Below are positions 1-5,040 of a DNA stretch of 5,040 nt, in pieces (within the stretch, counting starts at the first letter, position 1; the number at the start of each line of letters is the position of its first letter). The notes beneath the pieces were generated by a model. It saw only the letters and a list, made by a program, of their open reading frames with translations, was not told the origin of the DNA and made no database searches. The position numbers and the translations under genes are program-made. The DNA is from Actinomycetota bacterium (GTDB taxonomy: Bacteria > Acidobacteriota > Blastocatellia > Chloracidobacteriales > Chloracidobacteriaceae), in NCBI GenBank assembly GCA_013298335.1, contig JAAFHI010000341.1, forward strand, positions 1-5,040. Direction: 5' to 3'.

Positions 1-1581
1 ACGGCCACCGACGGCATGCCGAAAGCCGAAGCCGTGGCGGTCCGGAACGGTCGCATTGTGTTTGTCGGTTCCAGCGCCGACGCGAAAAAGCTGAAAGGGC
101 CAAAAACGAAGATCGTCGATCTGGCGGGCAAGTTTCTCTTTCCGGGATTCACCGACGCCCACTGCCACATTTTCGGCATCGGCCAGCGCGAACTGACGCT
201 CAATCTCGAAGGCACGCCGTCGCTTGAAACCTTTCTGGCCAAAGTGAAGGAACGGGTCGCGCAGTCGAAGCCGGGCGAATGGGTCGTCGGTCGCGGCTGG
301 ATTGAAACTTTCTGGACGCCGCCGGTCTTCCCGACCCGGCAGGACCTCGACAAGGTCGCACCCGACAACCCGGTCTGCCTCCAGCGCGCCGACGGTCACG
401 CCCTCGTCGTCAATTCCGTGGCTTTGAAAATCGTCGGCGTCGACAAATCCACCCCGAACCCCTACGGCGGGGAAATTCTGCGCGACAAACAGACCGGCGA
501 GCCGACCGGAAGGTTCATCGACCAGGCGCAGGCGCGGGTCGGCATGTTTTTACCCAGGCCGACCGACGCCGACGGCGCGAAGGCCCTCGAAGTCGGCGTC
601 AAACGCGAACTTTCGCTCGGCTGGGTGCAGGTTCAGAACGCGGGCTGCTCAATTCCCGAGATCGAACTGATGCGAAAGCTCTACCGTGAAGGAAAGCTGA
701 AGATCCGCATCTACAACGCGGTTTCGGGGCCCGGCCCGGCGGCGGACCTGCTTCTCAAGGGTGGCACGGTCATCGGCGGGGAAGGCGGGCGCTTCACGAT
801 GCGGACCATCAAGCTCTACATGGACGGCGCGCTCGGCTCGCGCGGGGCTGCCCTGCTCGAACCCTACGCCGATCAGACCGATTCGAAGGGGCTTTTCGTC
901 CTGAAACCCGAGGAAATCCAGGCTGTCTGCGTGGCCGCGCTCAAGGCGGGCGTTCAGATCGAGACCCACGCCATCGGCGACCGGGCCAACCGGCAGGTCC
1001 TCGACATTTATGAACGCGCCTTCGCCACCGTCCCGCCCGCGCAGCGCAAGGTCCGCGAGCCGCGCTGGCGCATCGAGCACGCGCAAATCATTGCGCCCGC
1101 TGATCTTCCGCGTTTCGCGAAACTCGGCGTGATTCCCTCGATGCAGCCGTCGCATGCCATCGGCGACCTGCATTTCGCCCTGCGGCGGCTCGGCGTCGAA
1201 CGGCTGGCCGGGGCTTACGCGTGGAAAACCCTCCTCGAATCGGGCGCGAAAATCCCCGCCGGGTCGGATGCGCCGGTCGAACGCGGGGAGCCGATGATCG
1301 AGTACTACGCCGCCGTCGCCCGCAAGGACCTGACCGGTTTTTCGGGCGAGGGCTGGCATCCCGAGCAGGCCGTCAGCCGCGCCGAAGCGTTGAAGATGCT
1401 GACGCTCTATCCGGCCATCGCCGCGTTCGAGGAAAAGGAACGCGGCACCGTCGAAATCGGAAAACTCGCCGATTTCACCATTCTTTCCGCCGACATCATG
1501 ACCATCGCCGAGCCGGACATTCTGAAAACCGTCTGCGCGATGACCGTCGTCGGCGGGGAGATCGTCTTTTCCGCCAATTGA
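1..1581 (+). CDS. Amidohydrolase family 3 (YtcJ-like metal-dependent hydrolase), 5' end cut by the window edge
   Basis: A metal-dependent hydrolase of the amidohydrolase superfamily, YtcJ/NfdA-like branch; the family hydrolyses C-N bonds such as amides and N-formyl groups, but the substrate here cannot be read from sequence. Counting from the Met at base 16, the expected metal-site residues are present: HxH in DAHCH (His49, His51), a candidate carboxylated lysine in the IKLYMDGALGSR segment (Lys266), His318 in THAIGDR, His355 in RIEHAQ and Asp418 in GSDAP. The N-terminal stretch (AVAVRNGRIVFVG) and the C-terminal GTVEIGKLADFTIL form the small beta-sandwich that flanks the TIM barrel in this superfamily. 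The frame is open to base 1, and the residues before Met16 (TATDG) fit the family, so Met16 is probably internal and roughly 25-40 residues, possibly with a signal peptide, are missing. It ends with TGA at 1579-1581, 17 bases before the crotonase gene. Family call is firm, substrate unknown. Confidence 0.93.
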   Translation, partial: TATDGMPKAEAVAVRNGRIVFVGSSADAKKLKGPKTKIVDLAGKFLFPGFTDAHCHIFGIGQRELTLNLEGTPSLETFLAKVKERVAQSKPGEWVVGRGWIETFWTPPVFPTRQDLDKVAPDNPVCLQRADGHALVVNSVALKIVGVDKSTPNPYGGEILRDKQTGEPTGRFIDQAQARVGMFLPRPTDADGAKALEVGVKRELSLGWVQVQNAGCSIPEIELMRKLYREGKLKIRIYNAVSGPGPAADLLLKGGTVIGGEGGRFTMRTIKLYMDGALGSRGAALLEPYADQTDSKGLFVLKPEEIQAVCVAALKAGVQIETHAIGDRANRQVLDIYERAFATVPPAQRKVREPRWRIEHAQIIAPADLPRFAKLGVIPSMQPSHAIGDLHFALRRLGVERLAGAYAWKTLLESGAKIPAGSDAPVERGEPMIEYYAAVARKDLTGFSGEGWHPEQAVSRAEALKMLTLYPAIAAFEEKERGTVEIGKLADFTILSADIMTIAEPDILKTVCAMTVVGGEIVFSAN

Positions 1582-1584
1582 ACA

Positions 1585-1592
1585 AAAGGAGG
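1585..1592 (+). promoter_or_regulatory. Strong Shine-Dalgarno site for the crotonase gene
   Basis: AAAGGAGG lies six bases before the ATG at 1599 and within the 17-base gap after the amidohydrolase stop. It is a near-perfect match to the 16S anti-Shine-Dalgarno sequence. It decides the start of the downstream gene: the same frame stays open far upstream inside the amidohydrolase gene, but those upstream codons translate to arginine-rich sequence with no family resemblance. Confidence 0.9.
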
Positions 1593-1598
1593 TCCGCC

Positions 1599-2363
1599 AT
1601 GTCCGAAATACCCGTCGTTCTGACCGAACGGCTCGACAAGGTTCTACTCGTGACGCTCAACCGTCCCGAAAAGCGCAATCCGCTGATGCCGGAACTGGTC
1701 GGGCGTCTGACGAACATTCTCGATGAAACGGCGACCAACGAAGCCGTCAACGTCATCGTCCTGACCGGGGCGGGGAAGACCTTCTGCGCCGGCCTCGACC
1801 TGCGGTTGCTGGAATCGTGGGAAGCGACCGAAAAACTCGAATACCTGAACTGCGTGACGCGCCTTTTCCGCCGCGTCTGGACCCAGCCGCAGCCGGTCAT
1901 CTGCGCGGTCAACGGCCCGGCGCTCGCGGGCGGCTTCGATCTGGCGGCGTTCTGCGACATCCGGCTGGCGGCGAAGGAAGCCAAATTCGGACAGGCGGAA
2001 ATCAACATCGGTCTGACGCAGATCATCCACCCGCTCTACAAATCCATCGGGCTGGCGCGGGCGAAGGAACTGGCGCTGACCGGCATTCCGATTTCGGCGG
2101 ACGAAGCATGGCGCATCGGGTTGGTGAATCACGTCTACGAAGCGGCGGAACTCCTCCCGAACGCGCTCGAAATGGCGTGGGCGATGGCCGAGAAGTCGCG
2201 GCTGGCGCTGTTTGAAACCAAGCGGCTGACGCGCGAACTGATTGATCTCGACACCCAGAGCGCGCAGGAAGAAATCGGGCGCTCGTTCCTCAAGTGCCTC
2301 GAATCCGAAGAACACAAGGAAGCGGTCGCCGCGCTGCTCGCCAAAATCAGCAGCGGGAAGTGA
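1599..2363 (+). CDS. Enoyl-CoA hydratase/isomerase (crotonase) family protein
   Basis: A 254-residue crotonase-superfamily protein, the usual length for a single-domain cytosolic member acting on acyl-CoA thioesters, as in beta-oxidation or degradation of branched or aromatic acids. The N-terminal VTLNRPEKRNPL (residues 18-29) and the GAGKTFCAGLDL block (58-69) are classic; the residue before Asp67 (Leu66) and Gly111 would supply the oxyanion-hole amides. The second signature, NGPALAGGFDLAAFCDIRLA (105-124), is followed by FGQAEINIGL (130-139). By the 20-residue spacing, Asp114 sits where rat enoyl-CoA hydratase has Glu144, and Glu134 sits at Glu164. So one of the two hydratase glutamates is replaced by aspartate, and the usual GGTQRLP motif after it is absent (LTQIIHPLYKSIG instead). 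This leaves open whether it is a hydratase, an isomerase or another crotonase enzyme. The start is set by the AAAGGAGG site; the gene probably shares an mRNA with the amidohydrolase. Confidence 0.93.
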   Translation: MSEIPVVLTERLDKVLLVTLNRPEKRNPLMPELVGRLTNILDETATNEAVNVIVLTGAGKTFCAGLDLRLLESWEATEKLEYLNCVTRLFRRVWTQPQPVICAVNGPALAGGFDLAAFCDIRLAAKEAKFGQAEINIGLTQIIHPLYKSIGLARAKELALTGIPISADEAWRIGLVNHVYEAAELLPNALEMAWAMAEKSRLALFETKRLTRELIDLDTQSAQEEIGRSFLKCLESEEHKEAVAALLAKISSGK

Positions 2364-2416
2364 CGTAATTGAGAGTTCGGATTGGTCAGCCACCGGAGGC
2401 GGCGATAGATCGTTAG

Positions 2417-2452
2417 CCTCGGATGGAGCGAGTCTTCGAGCGGAATCCGAGG
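2417..2452. repeat. Inverted repeat, 8-bp perfect stem (left alternative)
   Basis: CCTCGGAT at 2417-2424 is the exact reverse complement of ATCCGAGG at 2445-2452, with a 20-base loop. It shares positions 2447-2452 with the second inverted repeat at 2447-2477, so only one of the two stems can form at a time. It could be part of a structured RNA 3' end for the crotonase transcript or part of a repeat element. Confidence 0.55.
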
Positions 2453-2469
2453 AAACGAGCGGAATCCGA
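2437..2469. repeat. Tandem direct repeat, two copies at 19-base spacing
   Basis: The 14-base word CGAGCGGAATCCGA occurs at 2437-2450 and again, identically, at 2456-2469, so the period is 19 bases. The copies are followed by GGAAA and TTCCT respectively; the following bases are thus near-complementary, which creates the inverted repeat annotated at 2447-2477. Seen directly in the sequence; no function is implied. Confidence 0.8.
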
Positions 2470-2477
2470 TTCCTCGG
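2447..2477. repeat. Inverted repeat, 8-bp perfect stem (right alternative), possible weak terminator
   Basis: CCGAGGAA at 2447-2454 is the exact reverse complement of TTCCTCGG at 2470-2477, with a 15-base loop. A short AATTTT run follows at 2482-2487, so on the plus strand this could act as a weak intrinsic terminator for the crotonase transcript about 85 bases after its stop. The spacing to the T run is longer than ideal, which keeps the terminator reading uncertain. Confidence 0.4.
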
Positions 2478-2509
2478 CGGGAATTTTCGGAAAATTGTCA
2501 TGCGCAAAC

Positions 2510-2546
2510 GAAACCGACCGAAACTCGATGAATTCCGGTCGGTTTC
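2510..2546. terminator. 11-bp hairpin between convergent genes, candidate (bidirectional) terminator
   Basis: GAAACCGACCG at 2510-2520 is the exact reverse complement of CGGTCGGTTTC at 2536-2546, with a 15-base loop. It starts 12 bases past the stop of the tricorn-like gene on the minus strand and lies at the far end of the intergenic region from the crotonase, a natural place for termination from both sides. Against a textbook intrinsic terminator, neither side has a solid T run: the minus strand continues CGTTTGCG and the plus strand CGACGCACCC. It may instead be a 3'-end stabilising stem or assist Rho-independent release weakly. Confidence 0.5.
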
Positions 2547-2558
2547 CGACGCACCCAA

Positions 2559-5040
2559 TTACCGTTTCATCAAAACCTTCACCGCGGCTTCGATCTGTTG
2601 ATCGCGGCCCCCGGCCATGACGTCCGGTTCGTTTCGAACGAGAATGTCGGGTTCCTGCTGGACATTCTCGGCGCATTTGCCGTCGAGCGTACGCCAGCAA
2701 CCCATCGGAATCCCGAACCGCAGGCTGCCATCAATCTGGTTCTCCCACCAGACGAACGTTCCCGTTCCCGGCACGGGCATTCCAAGGACCTGGCCGATGT
2801 TTTTTGCCTTGTAGGCCAGCGGAAAAAGGTGCGCGTCGGAATAATTGCTCTCCCCGACGAGCACGATCGAAGGCTTGACCCACTTGTCGAAAGGTTCGCT
2901 GCCGATGTACTGCCCGTGCGGCAAAACGTCGAAGTACTTCTTGCCGCTTAGGAAATCCGAGAGCTGTTCGTGAATGCTTCCGCCGCCGTTGAACCGCGTA
3001 TCCACGATGATCGCGTCCTTTGAGATGTTCAGGCCGAGCGATTCGTCCACCGCCGCGCGCATGCTGGCGTCGTTCATCGACCGGACGTGGATGTAGCCGA
3101 TCCGGCCACCCGAGAGGCGCTCGGTTTCGGCGCGGCGCGCGCGAACCCAGCGTTTGTACAGCAGTTCGTTTTCCTCGCCCCGGTTGATCGGTTTGACCGT
3201 TTCTTCCCAGCGTTTGTTCGCCGCCGGATCAAAAACCGAGATCAGGGTCAGCTTGCCGGCCTTGCGGTTCAGGAACTTGAAGAAATCGGTTGAACCGTCA
3301 ATGGCCGTACCGTCGATGGCCTCGATGATGTGTCCCGCGCGGACTCCCGACGCCGCGAGATCAAGCGGCCCTCCCTGAATCACTTCGGCGATTTTCGCTC
3401 CGCTCCCCGTGTTGGCGTAGTCGTAAAAAACGCCCAGCGACGCCGTCTGGTCACCCTGTGGAAAGCTCGGGTTATAGGAGGCGCCGGTGTGCGAGACATT
3501 AACCTCGCCGAGCATTTCGCTGAGCATCTCGGCGAAATCGTAGTTGTTGTTGATGTACGGGACGAACCGCTTGTAGGCGGTGTAGTACGAATCCCAGTCA
3601 ACCCCATTCAGGTCCGTGAAAATCAGCTTCTGCTTAAATTGCCGCCACGAATGGTCGAAGATGTACTGTTTTTCGGCGGTGTAGTTGAGCACCATTTCGG
3701 TGTTGACGCCGATCGGCTCGGGTTTCCCGCTGTCGGCGTCGATCTTCATCGCGCGTCCGTCGGCGACGACAAAGAGAAACTTGCCGTCCGGCGAAAGTTC
3801 CATGCCCGCGTTGTTGACGCCGATTTTGGCAAAGAGTTTGGTTTCGCGGGTGCGGATTTCGGTCACCCAGAGGTCGTTGCCCTTCTCGAACGCCGTCAGG
3901 TAGAACAGTTTCTCGCCGTCTTTCGACAACGCCCAGTCCGAAATGGCCGACGTGTGGGCGGTCAGCCGCAGTTTGCGCTCGCTGACGCCGTCGAAGTTGA
4001 ACTCGATGTCCTTCTTTTCACCGGGCTTGGCGGTCGGCGCGGGGGAACCCGCCGCCTTGGCCTTTTCGTCGGCTTCCTTTTTCTCCTTCTCCTCCGCTTC
4101 CTTCAGCAGGGCGAATTCCTCTTTCGACAGGCGTGAACGATCATGGAAAGCCCGTGTGAAGTACATTCCGTAGACATCACCGGAAACCGCGTTCAGTGCC
4201 TGTGACAGCGCGCCTTCGCGCGTCGATCCCCAGATCATCATCTGGCCGTCCATCACCCACTTGGGCGAGATGTCGTCATAGCCGCTCTGCGTCAGATTCC
4301 GCAGTTCGCCCTTGCCGTCGGCGGCAATCAGCCCCACCTCGGGGGTGAACATGCGTTCCTTCGGGCCAAACTGCACCAGAAACCACTTCGAATCGGGCGA
4401 CCACTGATAATACTGGTCGCCGTCGGCGTATGAGTAGTTATTGTCGGCTGGCAAGATGGTGCGGGACTGTTTTGACGCGAGATTGAAGACGCGCAGCACG
4501 GTCCGGTTTTCAAGGTAGGCGATTTCCTTGCCGTCGGGCGAAAACGCGGGTTGAAATTCCTCCGCCGGGGTCGTGATGACGGCTTCCTCTTTCAGTACGG
4601 TCGAGGCATAGGCGTACAATTCCTGCTTCCGCGCGATGGTCGCGGTGTAGATGTTCCAGGTGTTGTCGCGTTCGGCGGCATACACGAGCGAGCGTCCGTC
4701 GGGACTCCAGCCGACCGAGCGTTCCTGCGACGGCGTGTTGGTCACGCGCTTGACGGTTTTGCCGTCAATGCTTGAAACAAAAACCTCACCCCGAAAAATG
4801 AACGCGAATTCCTTCCCGTTGGGCGCAAGTTTCGCCTCGGTAAAACCGCCGTTCACCGGAACGATGCGTTCGATCGGCTCCCGTCCGTCAGCGGTGATTC
4901 GGATCGAAACCTTTTTCGGTTCCTCGCCATCCTTGACCGTGTACAGCTCACCGGCGTAACTGAAGGACATCAGGCCCGATTTCGACCGGGTGAGGAACCG
5001 GACCGGATGATTCTTCAGTTTCGTCACCGCCGTTTCGCGG
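2559..5040 (-). CDS. Tricorn-like protease (beta-propeller, PDZ and S41-type serine protease), N-terminus beyond the window edge
   Basis: A tricorn-type peptidase, a large multidomain serine protease thought to cut peptides into small fragments. Residues are counted from the GTG at 5027. TolB/PD40-like propeller repeats (WSPDGRSLVYA at about 107, FSPDGKEIAYL at 162, WSPDSKWFL at 209, LSKDGEKLFYL at 367, LSPDGKFLFVV at 411) are interrupted by a Lys/Glu-rich linker (303-340). The C1 domain follows (about 456-518), then a PDZ domain (about 525-605) and the C-terminal S41-like domain (about 640-822). Active-site residues expected from Thermoplasma tricorn (Ser745, His746, Ser965, Glu1023) have counterparts at Ser512-His513 (VSHTGAS), Ser730 (NYSDAH) and Glu787 (CAENVQ), with matching spacing, so it should be active. 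The frame stays open to base 5040 (RETA before that GTG) and full homologues are around 1050-1100 residues, so the GTG is internal and some 200-250 residues plus any export signal are missing. It converges on the crotonase gene. Confidence 0.94.
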   Translation of the reverse strand, partial: RETAVTKLKNHPVRFLTRSKSGLMSFSYAGELYTVKDGEEPKKVSIRITADGREPIERIVPVNGGFTEAKLAPNGKEFAFIFRGEVFVSSIDGKTVKRVTNTPSQERSVGWSPDGRSLVYAAERDNTWNIYTATIARKQELYAYASTVLKEEAVITTPAEEFQPAFSPDGKEIAYLENRTVLRVFNLASKQSRTILPADNNYSYADGDQYYQWSPDSKWFLVQFGPKERMFTPEVGLIAADGKGELRNLTQSGYDDISPKWVMDGQMMIWGSTREGALSQALNAVSGDVYGMYFTRAFHDRSRLSKEEFALLKEAEEKEKKEADEKAKAAGSPAPTAKPGEKKDIEFNFDGVSERKLRLTAHTSAISDWALSKDGEKLFYLTAFEKGNDLWVTEIRTRETKLFAKIGVNNAGMELSPDGKFLFVVADGRAMKIDADSGKPEPIGVNTEMVLNYTAEKQYIFDHSWRQFKQKLIFTDLNGVDWDSYYTAYKRFVPYINNNYDFAEMLSEMLGEVNVSHTGASYNPSFPQGDQTASLGVFYDYANTGSGAKIAEVIQGGPLDLAASGVRAGHIIEAIDGTAIDGSTDFFKFLNRKAGKLTLISVFDPAANKRWEETVKPINRGEENELLYKRWVRARRAETERLSGGRIGYIHVRSMNDASMRAAVDESLGLNISKDAIIVDTRFNGGGSIHEQLSDFLSGKKYFDVLPHGQYIGSEPFDKWVKPSIVLVGESNYSDAHLFPLAYKAKNIGQVLGMPVPGTGTFVWWENQIDGSLRFGIPMGCWRTLDGKCAENVQQEPDILVRNEPDVMAGGRDQQIEAAVKVLMKR
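4008..4121 (-). other. Charged Lys/Glu/Ala-rich linker within the tricorn-like protease
   Basis: Residues 303-340 of the visible protein (counted from the GTG at 5027) are dominated by Glu, Lys and Ala, starting EEFALLKEAEEKEKK and ending in a Pro/Ala/Gly stretch (SPAPTAKPGEKKD). The first half would form a charged helix, possibly a coiled coil, and the second half is probably flexible. It falls between propeller repeats. Homologues of this type, as I recall them, carry a similar charged insertion, so I read it as a family trait rather than a fusion scar. Confidence 0.6.

Larger units (their letters stand above)
2364..2558. other. Non-coding region between convergent genes, possible interspersed repeat element
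   Basis: These 195 bases separate the stop codons of the crotonase and the tricorn-like gene. Short open frames cross the region on both strands, but none has a ribosome-binding site or a recognisable product, and their translations are low-complexity, Arg/Ser-rich. The left two thirds (about 2375-2480) hold direct and inverted repeats built on the words CCTCGGAT, CGAGCGGAATCCGA and TTCCTCGG. The right part holds an 11-bp hairpin. Its composition and repetitive structure resemble dispersed intergenic repeats seen in soil bacteria, but this single window cannot show that other copies exist. Confidence 0.5.

Noticed and set aside
649..1359. A 236-codon open frame on the minus strand inside the amidohydrolase gene
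   Set aside because: It is antisense to conserved metal-site motifs, has no family resemblance, and is rich in Arg, Gly and Asp as expected from a GC-rich shadow frame.
1221..1598. A 126-residue N-terminal extension of the crotonase frame into the amidohydrolase gene
   Set aside because: The extension is Arg-rich and family-unlike, while ATG 1599 has an ideal ribosome-binding site and gives the normal family length.
2482..2496. AATTTT/AAAATT palindrome with a three-base loop
   Set aside because: The stem is six A-T pairs only and too weak to support as a terminator or operator on its own.
1644..2558. A 304-codon open frame on the minus strand opposite the crotonase gene and the spacer
   Set aside because: Its translation is Arg/Phe-rich with no recognisable motif. 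It lies wholly opposite a well-supported gene, and long antisense frames are common in GC-rich DNA.
2423..2620. A possible small protein of 65 codons in the intergenic region (plus strand)
   Set aside because: It has no ribosome-binding site, is made of the repeat words translated, and runs into the antisense of the protease C-terminus.
3330..4136. A 268-codon open frame on the plus strand opposite the tricorn-like gene
   Set aside because: It is the mirror of a strongly conserved protease frame. The Leu/Phe-rich end that looks like a membrane segment is just the antisense of the Lys/Glu-rich linker.
5025..5027. GTG at 5027 as the start of the tricorn-like protein
   Set aside because: The frame continues open to the window edge and the following residues resemble the interior of tricorn proteins, so the real start lies outside.

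Overview
This window is about 5 kb of GC-rich, densely coding bacterial chromosome. It holds three protein genes, two of them cut by the window edges, and one intergenic region of 195 bases. A crotonase-fold enzyme, a YtcJ-type amidohydrolase and a large tricorn-type protease are typical of free-living heterotrophic Gram-negative bacteria. The tricorn version seen here, with its NYSDAHLFP-type active-site block, resembles those I associate with Bacteroidota and Acidobacteriota. With the high GC content, an Acidobacteriota-like soil or sediment organism is my best guess, held with low confidence.

Layout: positions 1-1581 (+) encode an amidohydrolase of the YtcJ/family-3 type that enters from the left edge without its first residues. 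After a 17-base gap containing a near-perfect Shine-Dalgarno sequence, positions 1599-2363 (+) encode a 254-residue crotonase-superfamily protein. The two are probably co-transcribed. Positions 2364-2558 are non-coding, with a 19-base direct repeat, two overlapping 8-bp inverted repeats that exclude each other, and an 11-bp perfect hairpin next to the end of the facing gene. From 2559 to the right edge the minus strand encodes about 826 residues of a tricorn-like protease: beta-propeller repeats, a charged linker, the C1 domain, a PDZ domain and the S41-like catalytic domain. Its N-terminus lies beyond the window.

Functionally, the amidohydrolase and protease are both hydrolases, and the crotonase suggests acyl-CoA metabolism. 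Nothing in the sequence ties the three into one pathway, and the protease is convergent to the other two. I find no tRNA, rRNA, CRISPR array, insertion sequence or phage gene, and no convincing new system. The points most worth a second look are the structured intergenic element and the Glu-to-Asp replacement at one catalytic position of the crotonase.
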